A stretch of 7,709 nt of DNA from Porticoccaceae bacterium UBA1989 (GCA_002335945.1 DDDD01000166.1:1-7709), one strand, 5' to 3'. Shown: positions 1-5,922, counted from the first letter of the stretch. The notes: a model not told the origin generated them from the letters alone. Program-made: numbers and translations.

Positions 1-206
1 ACCAAACTAACCGCTTCTTTTGCCGCCAAATCTGGCAGGCAGAGAATGGTAATGTCAGAAGCATTAATTAACTCTCTGCGAGCCATTAAATCCTTGCGAT
101 AGTCAGCATCGATTTCAAGAATTTCAATATCATCTCGACCACTCAGCCTAGAATGAATCTGCAGTCCAGTGGTGCCTGCTTGGCCATCTATATAAATCTT
201 ATTCAT
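1..206 (-). CDS. argC: N-acetyl-gamma-glutamyl-phosphate reductase, type 2 (5' part only)
   Basis: This is the N-terminal 68 residues of a gene whose remainder lies beyond the left edge. The start is the ATG at 206-204, with an AGGGA-like ribosome site about 8 bases upstream. The protein begins MNKIYIDGQAGTTGLQIHSR, a dinucleotide-binding GxxGxxG turn (G8, G11, G14), and continues with SGRDDIEIL and DITILCLPD, which I recognise as the short (type 2) ArgC family. The enzyme reduces N-acetyl-glutamyl-5-phosphate to the semialdehyde with NADPH, the third step of arginine synthesis, in the cytoplasm. The catalytic Cys lies outside the window, so completeness cannot be judged. It is divergent from the cytochrome cassette. 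No classical ArgR box (TGAAT...ATTCA) was seen upstream. Confidence 0.9.
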   Translation of the reverse strand, partial: MNKIYIDGQAGTTGLQIHSRLSGRDDIEILEIDADYRKDLMARRELINASDITILCLPDLAAKEAVSL

Positions 207-239
207 CCGGGTTGTCCCTAACCGTTAACTTACGTCTCA

Positions 240-258
240 GCAGAAAATTTTTTTCTGC
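240..258. repeat. Perfect inverted repeat GCAGAAAA-ttt-TTTTCTGC
   Basis: Eight-base arms at 240-247 and 251-258 match exactly around a 3-base centre. It lies 34 bases upstream of the argC start and could be a hairpin in the argC leader or a protein-binding operator. There is no T-run after the second arm on either strand, so it does not look like an intrinsic terminator. The function is unknown. Confidence 0.45.
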
Positions 259-277
259 ACGGGCTCTTATCTGACTA

Positions 278-283
278 ACTATA
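278..283 (-). promoter_or_regulatory. Candidate argC -10 box (TATAGT)
   Basis: The minus strand reads TATAGT, 5 of 6 matches to the sigma-70 -10 consensus. It would start transcription about 65 bases before argC, placing the 240-258 inverted repeat in the leader. No good -35 hexamer lies 16-18 bases upstream, so this is weak. Confidence 0.22.
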
Positions 284-442
284 GACCACCGCTAGATACC
301 ATGAGGCATGGACTAAGCATTAATAGTTTGAAAATTTACCGCCTTAATTAGATGCCGAAATAGCCACAGGAGAAAATACATTGGGTTGCTTTTTATGGCA
401 TACTCAGAGGATAAAAATAATAACAATAATCATCAGACATAA

Positions 443-1654
443 ATGACCAAATATCTCATTAACAATAAGGCCAATCGCAATGCATTTTCATGCATCTTCG
501 CAACGCTTATTGCAATGTCATTTACGCTGGCGCAATCCGCTGAAAGTACATTCGCTCTAGCGGACAAATGCCCTCCTAGCTTCGCCCTCGATAACAACAA
601 TCAATGCCAGCTACGCAATCTTTACCAACTCTATGACTCATTGCAGGACCGAGGTCTCGGGGGGCTAAAAACGGCTCTACCGAAACATCGCGATGGTTTT
701 AGCCCGCAACAAATTGATCTCGGTCGACTGCTGTTTTTTGATCCTGTTCTCTCTGCGGATAAAAACCTTTCCTGCGCCAATTGCCACAATCCAACGCTCG
801 GCTTTAGTGATGGTATGGACCGCAGTGTGGGTGCCCGTGGCCAAGTCAGTCAGCGATCGTCGCCAACCCTATGGAACAGCGCATTTTTATCGGTGTTTTT
901 GTGGGATGCTCGCGCCCATAGTCTCGAAGAACAGGCTATCGGGCCACTGTTCTCAGATAAAGAAATGGCCAATACTCCAGAGCAGTTACTTAGCAACCTC
1001 AATCAGGTGGCCGCCTACCCTAAATTATTCGAGCAGGCGTTTCCGGCATCCAAAGATGCTTTGACGATCGACAATACAGTGACAGCACTCAGTGCCTTCC
1101 AAAGCTCATTAATCTCATTGAACAGTGCCTATGATCGTTACGCCCATGGTGATGCCAAGGCATTGAGCTCCCATGAACTGGAGGGGCTGAATGTTTTTCG
1201 CTCTTTTGTGGCGCGCTGCTCTCAGTGTCATACGCCACCCTTATTTACCAATCAGCAGGTCGCAGTGATAGGGACGCCCGAACCTGCCGGCTTGCCGCGA
1301 GATGTTGGAGCGGCAGAAACCTTTAATGCCAAGCGGTTAACCGGCGGCTTTAAAGTGCCGACCCTACGCAATATTGCTCGCACTGCGCCCTATATGCACA
1401 GTGGCCGATTTGCCACGTTGCGCGAAGCCGCAGAGTTTTATACTAAAGGGCGTGGTCATGCCGTGCCCGAGGGCGAGGAGCTGTTGCTGCATTGGCATAT
1501 CTCCGACCCCAAATTAACCGACACCGAACTGGATCGACTGGTGGATTTTATGGGCGCTCTCAGCGACGAAAGCTTTATGCCCAAAACACCCAACCAGGTT
1601 CCCTCGGGTCTATTAAATACTAGTACCAGTCTTGCTGCTGCACTAGAAAAGTAG
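443..1654 (+). CDS. MauG/cytochrome c peroxidase-like diheme enzyme, exported
   Basis: This 403-residue protein has a Sec-type signal peptide (basic N-region, hydrophobic residues about 15-31, likely cut after AQSA at 33), so it should act in the periplasm. It has two c-heme motifs, CANCH (111-115) and CSQCH (259-263). Spacing from the first heme matches what I recall of Pseudomonas CcpA: W154 fits the inter-heme Trp, Q164 and E174 the catalytic Gln and Glu. Two features are MauG-like. No His is found at the loop position that caps the first heme in classical peroxidases. In the C-terminal segment GRFATLREAAEFYTKG, Y333 lies where peroxidases have a Met ligand and MauG has Tyr. C43 and C55 may form a disulfide. 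An in-frame TAA lies directly before the ATG, fixing the upstream limit. It is followed after 28 bases by the beta-helix cytochrome gene. The true role (H2O2 reduction or oxidation of a protein partner) is undetermined. Confidence 0.88.
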   Translation: MTKYLINNKANRNAFSCIFATLIAMSFTLAQSAESTFALADKCPPSFALDNNNQCQLRNLYQLYDSLQDRGLGGLKTALPKHRDGFSPQQIDLGRLLFFDPVLSADKNLSCANCHNPTLGFSDGMDRSVGARGQVSQRSSPTLWNSAFLSVFLWDARAHSLEEQAIGPLFSDKEMANTPEQLLSNLNQVAAYPKLFEQAFPASKDALTIDNTVTALSAFQSSLISLNSAYDRYAHGDAKALSSHELEGLNVFRSFVARCSQCHTPPLFTNQQVAVIGTPEPAGLPRDVGAAETFNAKRLTGGFKVPTLRNIARTAPYMHSGRFATLREAAEFYTKGRGHAVPEGEELLLHWHISDPKLTDTELDRLVDFMGALSDESFMPKTPNQVPSGLLNTSTSLAAALEK

Positions 1655-1682
1655 CTATTGAGAAAAGTTAAGGAGAGTAACT

Positions 1683-3176
1683 ATGAATAATAAATATAAA
1701 GTCGTCCTCGCAATTATCATCTTTGCCGGTGGTTGGATTTTTGGTAGCAGCAATAATGAAGCGCCGGTTATCACCAGCTCCGTGGGCGGCGCGAGTTATG
1801 AGGGCGGATTTGAGTCAGAGGTAACAGTCGGTGCTGTGCCCCATCGCAGTGCCGCAGGCAGTATTCATATTGTAAGCCCAGGTGATTCGATTCAGGCAGC
1901 CGTTGAGGCCGCGCAACCTGGAGACACCATTCAGGTAATGCCTGGCACCTACTCAGAGACTGTGTATATCGACAAAGACGATATACATCTTGTTGGTGTT
2001 ATTCAAAATGGCGCTCGCGCCACGCTCGATGGTCTGGGCAAGCTCAACGATGCCATTCTCTATTCCGGTAATAATATTATTATCGAGAATTTTCGCATTA
2101 CCCAATACAAGGGCAATGGCATTATGGGTCAGGCGGGCAATAACTTTGAGATTCGCAATAACGTTATTGTCGACACAGGTATCTACGGTATTTTCCCCCA
2201 GCTAGGCACCAATGGCTTAGTTGAACACAATGTGGTTTCGGGTATTGAAGATGCCGCCATCTACATCGGCATGAGTGACAATATTCACGTGGCCTATAAC
2301 GAGGTGTTTGATAGCGTTGCCGGTATTGAAATTGAAAATAGTCGCCACGCCATCGTTGAATATAATAATGCCCACCATAACACCGGTGGCATTCTGGCCT
2401 TTGTTACCCCCGGCCTGCCAATCAAAACCACCGAAGATGTCATTATCCGCAATAATTTTGTGTCAGATAACAACACACCCAACTTTGGTGCCCCCGGTTC
2501 TATTGTCTCTGGTATTCCAGCGGGCACCGGCATTTTGGTGATGGCCGCCGATGACGTGATTATCGAAGGTAATATTATTACCAACAATAAAACCGCAGGC
2601 ATCATTATTAATGATCACAGCTTTGCCCCCACCATCACCATGGATGTGCAGTCGGACCCCAATGCCGATCGCACCATGATTTTAGATAATGTCATGCTTA
2701 ATAATGGCTACGACACTATCCCCGAAGTCGTCGCCGTAGCGCTAACTGAACTACACATCGGCCTGGTGGATATAGTGCATGTAGGCCCCAGCAATGGCAG
2801 CTGCATTATTAATCGCCATCGCTATCGCACCGTAGGCATTGGTGACTATAGCGAATGTGGATTTACCAATACCGACAGCATAGACAGCTACCTTTTAGCC
2901 GGTGGCGCACAGCCTCGGGTTATTGCATCCTCCGAGCGTGGCGAGATCGCTTACCTCGGTGTATGCGCTGGCTGCCATAGCTATACCGGTCGTTTAATCG
3001 GCCCATCGGTGCAGGTCATTCAAGCCATGTATGCGGGCAACCCTCAGGGACTTGCCACCTACATCAATGCGCCAATCAAGAAGCGAGAGAACTTTCCCGA
3101 GATGCCAGCCCAGAATTATTTAGACCCAGAAACCCAGCTAGCAGTAGCCAAGTACATGCTTCAGGTTAATAACTAG
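1683..3176 (+). CDS. Right-handed parallel beta-helix protein with C-terminal cytochrome c domain
   Basis: This 497-residue protein starts at an ATG 7 bases after a strong AAGGAG (1670-1675). Residues 7-21 are hydrophobic after a short basic start. With no lipobox seen, this is a signal anchor or signal peptide. Residues about 60-340 form a pectin-lyase-like beta-helix: an opening SIQAAVEAAQPGDTIQVMPG segment, then regular turns rich in NN, such as NNIIIENFRI and DDVIIEGNIIT. This resembles the beta-helix family I remember as TIGR03805, whose members often pair with a diheme cytochrome gene. Residues 345-410 are a linker region with C374 and C392, a possible disulfide. Residues about 415-497 are a class I cytochrome c domain with CAGCH (428-432) and a likely axial Met at M474 (FPEMP). 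No polysaccharide-lyase active site is evident. It may be a substrate or electron partner of the upstream diheme enzyme (inference). Confidence 0.85.
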   Translation: MNNKYKVVLAIIIFAGGWIFGSSNNEAPVITSSVGGASYEGGFESEVTVGAVPHRSAAGSIHIVSPGDSIQAAVEAAQPGDTIQVMPGTYSETVYIDKDDIHLVGVIQNGARATLDGLGKLNDAILYSGNNIIIENFRITQYKGNGIMGQAGNNFEIRNNVIVDTGIYGIFPQLGTNGLVEHNVVSGIEDAAIYIGMSDNIHVAYNEVFDSVAGIEIENSRHAIVEYNNAHHNTGGILAFVTPGLPIKTTEDVIIRNNFVSDNNTPNFGAPGSIVSGIPAGTGILVMAADDVIIEGNIITNNKTAGIIINDHSFAPTITMDVQSDPNADRTMILDNVMLNNGYDTIPEVVAVALTELHIGLVDIVHVGPSNGSCIINRHRYRTVGIGDYSECGFTNTDSIDSYLLAGGAQPRVIASSERGEIAYLGVCAGCHSYTGRLIGPSVQVIQAMYAGNPQGLATYINAPIKKRENFPEMPAQNYLDPETQLAVAKYMLQVNN

Positions 3177-3207
3177 ACTTTTACACTTACACTGGAGGCG
3201 ATCGATT

Positions 3208-3852
3208 ATGGCCACCCGAGAGACACAGATAAAAATTACCATGGCAGCCTTAGCACTATTTAATAAGTATGGTTCGGCGTCGGTATCTTTTGATAAAATT
3301 GCCTCTAAAGCAGGCATTAGCAAAGGTAATCTGCACTATCATTATTCTTCGAAAGAAGAAATTGTGATGGCACTTTGGAAGCAATTAGAAACCAAGCAGC
3401 ACAGCTGGAAAGCAGATATTTCAAATTCGGGGCTACCACCTTTGTCTGCCATCTTACTAAATCAATTTGAGATTATTTGGGAATATCGTTTTATCTATAG
3501 TGAACTAAACTTCCTGCTCGACAAAGACCCAGACCTTAGCTATCGCTTCGCAAAAAAACGTGCCGAGCGCATGGAGGAAATTGCGCAATTTTGCAAGGCA
3601 ATGATCAAGCGAAGCCTACTAAAATCCTCAATGACCGAACCGGAAATCTATCGCTTAATTAAGTCAGTATGGGTAATTTCGGATTACTGGTTAAGCTATG
3701 TCTCTGCTGGGAGGCAAGAGATAAACTGTGAAGTGATGACTGAAGGTTATGAGCTTATTGCCCATTTGATAAAACCCTATGCCATAGACCCCTCAGTCCT
3801 GCATCACACCTTTACTCGCAGCGAAATAATGCACCTGAATAATGCTATGTAG
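3208..3852 (+). CDS. TetR/AcrR-family transcriptional regulator
   Basis: This 214-residue cytoplasmic DNA-binding protein has GGAGG at 3194-3198, 9 bases before the ATG. The N-terminal domain is a typical TetR helix-turn-helix: helices at about residues 5-20, then VSFDKIASKAGISKGNLHYH (26-45), followed by the YSSKEEI turn. The C-terminal ligand domain carries WEYRFIYSELNFLLDKDPDL (91-110), a pattern I associate with the PF13972 TetR C-terminal group. The effector is unknown. It lies 31 bases after the beta-helix gene on the same strand, so it is probably the last gene of the cassette and may autoregulate it. TetR genes are more often divergent from their targets. No convincing operator was found upstream of 443. 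Confidence 0.88.
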   Translation: MATRETQIKITMAALALFNKYGSASVSFDKIASKAGISKGNLHYHYSSKEEIVMALWKQLETKQHSWKADISNSGLPPLSAILLNQFEIIWEYRFIYSELNFLLDKDPDLSYRFAKKRAERMEEIAQFCKAMIKRSLLKSSMTEPEIYRLIKSVWVISDYWLSYVSAGRQEINCEVMTEGYELIAHLIKPYAIDPSVLHHTFTRSEIMHLNNAM

Positions 3853-3870
3853 AGGCCACTGCTGGAAGGT

Positions 3871-3896
3871 GCTGTTGAAGAGCGCTCTTCAATAGC
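3871..3896 (+). terminator. Palindromic hairpin, probable terminator of the cassette
   Basis: TTGAAGAGC (3875-3883) is followed without spacing by its exact reverse complement (3884-3892). The pairing extends outward with one G-T pair to GCT/AGC at 3871-3873 and 3894-3896. The structure lies 19 bases after the TetR stop. The following T-run is short (GCGTTTTAG), so termination may be weak. Since the core is a perfect 18-base palindrome, a protein-binding site is an alternative. Confidence 0.5.
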
Positions 3897-4011
3897 GTTT
3901 TAGAATGCCTGGGGATGATGGCTGCAACTAATACTAGGTGGCGCCTCCGAGTAAGAATGGTGCATACTGCGTCCGCAAAATAGACTGATGTCCCAGTTGC
4001 TACTGAGGCAT

Positions 4012-4044
4012 CATAATTGTTTGCTGAATTATACAAATTACAAT
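4012..4044 (+). promoter_or_regulatory. Candidate promoter elements for the glutaredoxin-like gene
   Basis: Two overlapping possibilities exist. CATAAT at 4012-4017 is a fair -10 box without a good -35. TTGTTT (4017-4022) with 16-base spacing to TACAAT (4039-4044) has better hexamers but would leave only about an 8-base leader before the ATG at 4059. Neither is convincing alone. The rest of the 206-base gap from 3853 holds no recognisable gene. Confidence 0.25.
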
Positions 4045-4058
4045 AACAAGGTAGACCT

Positions 4059-4421
4059 ATGCCCCGCCAGATTCTTGCTAATAAAAACATTCACGCTGCC
4101 ATCAAAAAAACTGTCGCTGATAATCACGCAGATATTATCTCGGAAGTTCAAGAGGCGGTTGCCAACAACAGGGTAGTAGTCGTTGGTATGGCTCAAAACC
4201 CGGCGCCCAAAAGAGCGCGTAAAACTCTTGATGGCCTAGGTATCGAGCACGCCTATTTAGAGTACGGCAGCTATTTTAAGCTGTGGCGTCGTCGTAACGC
4301 CCTCAAAATGTGGACTGGCTGGCCTTCATTTCCAATGATTTTTATCAATGGCGTATTAATTGGCGGCTCCAGTGATTTAAGAGCCCTGGTCGAAACTGAC
4401 AGCCTGAATAAACTACTCTAG
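4059..4421 (+). CDS. Cysteine-free glutaredoxin-fold protein
   Basis: This 120-residue soluble protein has an in-frame TAA at 4044-4046 that limits the start to the ATG at 4059. A modest AAGG lies at 4048-4051. The second half follows the monothiol glutaredoxin (Grx4-like) pattern: a VVVVGMAQNP strand (39-48), a helix of the KRARKTLDGLG type, then WTGWPSFPMIFINGVLIGG (85-103), with P92 the expected cis-Pro before the glutathione-binding strand, and GGSSDL (102-107). The active-site CGFS/CPYC is replaced by residues around NPAPKRAR. The second conserved Cys (usually GGCDD) is Ser. There is no Cys anywhere in the protein, so thiol-disulfide chemistry and Cys-ligated Fe-S clusters are excluded. 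A binding or scaffold role is possible. It converges on the methyltransferase gene with an 18-base gap. Confidence 0.82.
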   Translation: MPRQILANKNIHAAIKKTVADNHADIISEVQEAVANNRVVVVGMAQNPAPKRARKTLDGLGIEHAYLEYGSYFKLWRRRNALKMWTGWPSFPMIFINGVLIGGSSDLRALVETDSLNKLL

Positions 4422-4439
4422 CAGCCTTAATAGCCTTTT

Positions 4440-5063
4440 TTAGTCAGGGCTAGTGGCTACTCCCCAGTAGTTGTAGCCGGCAAATTTTGGTGTGCTGGGC
4501 AAATACATTTGCTCCATAGACTGAATCTCAAAACCTGCCGCCTGAATCAGTTGCGGAATATCGCGATTGAGGTGGCAGCCTCCGGCAATTTTGCCCCAGT
4601 AGGGGTCAATTCTGGCCTGCCATTTAGCAACGCCCCCATCGGGCGCTAGTCCATGCTCGCAAAAAATCAGTTTGCCGCCAGGCTTTAAGACTCGGCGCAT
4701 TTCTTTGTTGGCGGATAGGGCATCGGGAATAGTGCACAGGGTGTAAGTCACCAGCACGGTATCAACATGGTTGTCTGGCAACGGAATAGACTCGGCGCCA
4801 CTGAGAATAAACTCAACCTCTAAGCCCTTGTCTGCAGCGACTTTTTTAGCCATGGCATTAAGCTCCTCAGAGGGATCAAGGCCAATAACGCGATTCACCT
4901 TACTGCTGTCGTAGTAAGGAATATTAAGGCCAGAGCCAATACCCACTTCCAGCACCACACCTTCAGCCATTGGCACCACTTTGTTGCGCTGATACTTAAT
5001 TGGTTTGGAACCACAGGCGCAGTTTAAAAAGCTCGGCAATATATATTTATCGTAAAAGTTCAT
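4440..5063 (-). CDS. METTL7-like class I SAM-dependent methyltransferase
   Basis: This 207-residue protein has motif I at VLEVGIGSGLN (37-47), the acidic ribose-binding position at D63 in GLDPSEE, an AES motif (90-92), and the post-motif strand VTYTLCTIPD (105-114), followed by LKPGGKLIFCEHG (126-138). The C-terminal DPYWGKIAGGCHLNRD (153-168) and the final GYNYWGVA resemble the METTL7/TMT1 thiol-methyltransferase branch of the Methyltransf_11 group. A small-molecule thiol or lipid-like substrate is therefore plausible but not shown. There is no membrane segment as in the animal proteins. N-terminal C15 and C17 (NCACG) are family-like. The start is the ATG at 5063-5061, preceded by AAGG and a seven-G run. 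It is divergent from yeeN and convergent with the glutaredoxin-like gene. Confidence 0.83.
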   Translation of the reverse strand: MNFYDKYILPSFLNCACGSKPIKYQRNKVVPMAEGVVLEVGIGSGLNIPYYDSSKVNRVIGLDPSEELNAMAKKVAADKGLEVEFILSGAESIPLPDNHVDTVLVTYTLCTIPDALSANKEMRRVLKPGGKLIFCEHGLAPDGGVAKWQARIDPYWGKIAGGCHLNRDIPQLIQAAGFEIQSMEQMYLPSTPKFAGYNYWGVATSPD

Positions 5064-5069
5064 GCGACA

Positions 5070-5080
5070 CCCCCCCTTAA
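5070..5080 (-). promoter_or_regulatory. Ribosome site with a seven-G run before the methyltransferase
   Basis: On the minus strand the leader reads TTAAGGGGGGGTGTCGC before the ATG at 5063. AAGG provides the anti-ribosomal match, and a homopolymer of seven G (plus-strand C at 5070-5076) lies between it and the start. The run length sets the spacing, so slippage could alter translation. No evidence of variation is available here. Confidence 0.4.
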
Positions 5081-5098
5081 TGGGTAAAACAAACTAGT

Positions 5099-5117
5099 AT
5101 TATTGATAAGTATCATC
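5099..5117. promoter_or_regulatory. Fur-box-like inverted repeat
   Basis: TGATA-AG-TATCA (5104-5115) is a perfect 5-base inverted repeat. Over the 19 bases 5099-5117 I count 13 matches to the classical GATAATGATAATCATTATC Fur consensus, but the half-sites are spaced differently from the classical box. It overlaps the candidate -10 of the methyltransferase promoter. AT-rich sequence makes chance matches likely. Confidence 0.2.
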
Positions 5118-5140
5118 TGCGCATTTACAGCAATAAACAA
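5112..5140 (-). promoter_or_regulatory. Candidate methyltransferase promoter
   Basis: The minus strand has TTGTTT (5140-5135), exactly 17 bases of spacer, then GATGAT (5117-5112). The hexamers match sigma-70 consensus at 3 and 4 of 6 positions. The spacing is good but the boxes are weak. Confidence 0.28.
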
Positions 5141-5147
5141 GTCAGCG

Positions 5148-5176
5148 GTTACATAGCTGCAGCGCTGCTGTAGAAT
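5148..5176 (+). promoter_or_regulatory. yeeN: Probable sigma-70 promoter of yeeN
   Basis: GTTACA (5148-5153, 4 of 6) is followed by 17 bases and TAGAAT (5171-5176, 5 of 6). Transcription would start near 5183, leaving a leader of about 26 bases to the ATG at 5209. This argues against the upstream start codons TTG at 5176 and ATG at 5179, which overlap or touch the -10 box. The spacer contains the palindrome GCAGCGCTGC. Confidence 0.55.
5159..5168. repeat. Perfect palindrome GCAGCGCTGC in the yeeN promoter spacer
   Basis: This ten-base perfect palindrome lies entirely between the predicted -35 and -10 boxes, a position typical of repressor or MerR-like operators. The regulator is unknown. A 10-base GC-rich palindrome can also arise by chance. 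Confidence 0.35.
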
Positions 5177-5208
5177 TGATGTTTTTGAAACATTCACTGG
5201 AACTGACA

Positions 5209-5922
5209 ATGGGTAGAGCCTACCAAAACCGCAAAGAATCCATGGCCAAAACATCTGATGCCAAAGCAAGGGTGTACAGCAAATATGGACGTGAAATCTA
5301 CGTCGTAGCGAAGTCTGGCGGTCTAGACCCCTCGGGAAACCTGACGCTGCGCAGTCTAATAGAGCGTGCTAAAAAAGATCAGGTGCCCACCCATGTGATT
5401 GAAAAAGCCATTGAAAAGGCCAAGGGCGGCGCCGGTGAAAACTTCGAACTGGCTCGCTACGAAGGTTATGGCCCAGGCAACTGCATGGCGATTATCGAAT
5501 GTTTAACCGATAACCCCAACCGCACCTTTGGTGATGTCCGCCTCTGTTTCACTAAGACCAAGACCAAAATCGGCACCCAGGGCTCGGTGAGCCATATGTT
5601 TGACCACCTAACCATTTTGAGATTTGCCGACCAGGAAGAAGAAGCGGTTTTAGACTGCCTACTTATGGCCGATGTGGATGTGATCGATATCGAAAATGAA
5701 GAGGGCATGCTTACCGTATTTGCCGGGCATACCGAGTCGTTTAAAGCCAAGCAGGCACTCACCGAAGCCTTTGGCGAGATTGATTACGATGTGGATGAGG
5801 TGCAATTTATCGCACAAAATTCTGCGCCCTTAACCGGCGATGACGTAGAGATGTTTGAGCGCTTTATGAATATGCTCGAAGATCTAGATGACGTGCAGAA
5901 CATCTACCACAATGTAGGCTAA
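5209..5922 (+). CDS. yeeN: YebC/PmpR-family protein, YeeN type
   Basis: The 237-residue protein starts MGRAYQNRKESMAKTSDAKA, the characteristic YeeN beginning, as opposed to the MAGHSKW start of YebC. E. coli YeeN is of nearly the same length. The family's three-domain layout is complete: an N-terminal helical part with YSKYGREIYVVAKSGG, RAKKDQVPTHVIEKAIEKA, then YEGYGPGNCMAIIECLTDN, NRTFGDV and GSVSHMF, and an acidic C-terminus ending DLDDVQNIYHNVG. The family was long annotated as transcriptional regulators. More recent work on YebC/TACO1 relatives points to a ribosome-associated role easing translation through proline-rich stretches, and YeeN itself is less studied. The start at 5209 is preferred over 5176/5179 by homology, by a GGA 7 bases upstream, and by the promoter at 5148-5176. 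Its stop overlaps that of the convergent carboxylase. Confidence 0.92.
   Translation: MGRAYQNRKESMAKTSDAKARVYSKYGREIYVVAKSGGLDPSGNLTLRSLIERAKKDQVPTHVIEKAIEKAKGGAGENFELARYEGYGPGNCMAIIECLTDNPNRTFGDVRLCFTKTKTKIGTQGSVSHMFDHLTILRFADQEEEAVLDCLLMADVDVIDIENEEGMLTVFAGHTESFKAKQALTEAFGEIDYDVDEVQFIAQNSAPLTGDDVEMFERFMNMLEDLDDVQNIYHNVG

Larger units (their letters stand above)
207..442. other. Divergent intergenic region, argC / diheme enzyme
   Basis: This 236-base AT-rich region separates the two divergent genes. It contains a perfect 8-base inverted repeat (240-258), a possible minus-strand -10 box (278-283), and a short CCATG-AGG-CATGG inverted repeat (299-311). On the plus strand, a weak TTGCTT (386-391) with 18-base spacing to GATAAA (410-415) is the best promoter candidate I could find for the cassette. 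The last 30 bases before the ATG at 443 are nearly free of G. The only purine-rich ribosome-site candidate, AGAGG at 405-409, is 33 bases from the start, too far to act normally. Confidence 0.5.

Noticed and set aside
248..254. T-run as intrinsic terminator for argC or another gene
   Set aside because: The Ts are part of the inverted repeat itself and no gene ends toward it.
299..311. CCATG-AGG-CATGG as a TetR operator
   Set aside because: Only 5-base arms, no extension, and over 100 bases from the cassette start; too likely by chance.
2294..2605. 103-codon minus-strand reading frame inside the beta-helix gene
   Set aside because: It lies antisense within a well-supported coding region, has no recognisable domain and is best explained as a shadow frame.
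3845..4090. 81-codon minus-strand frame between the TetR and glutaredoxin-like genes
   Set aside because: It overlaps both neighbours, runs through the hairpin at 3871-3896 and shows no convincing ribosome site or known motif.
4422..4439. Bidirectional terminator between the glutaredoxin-like and methyltransferase genes
   Set aside because: There is a T-run, but the AGCC repeats before it are direct, not inverted, so no stem forms.
5176..5208. Longer yeeN start at TTG 5176 or ATG 5179
   Set aside because: The codons fall at the predicted -10 box, and the family begins at MGRAYQNRK, encoded from 5209.
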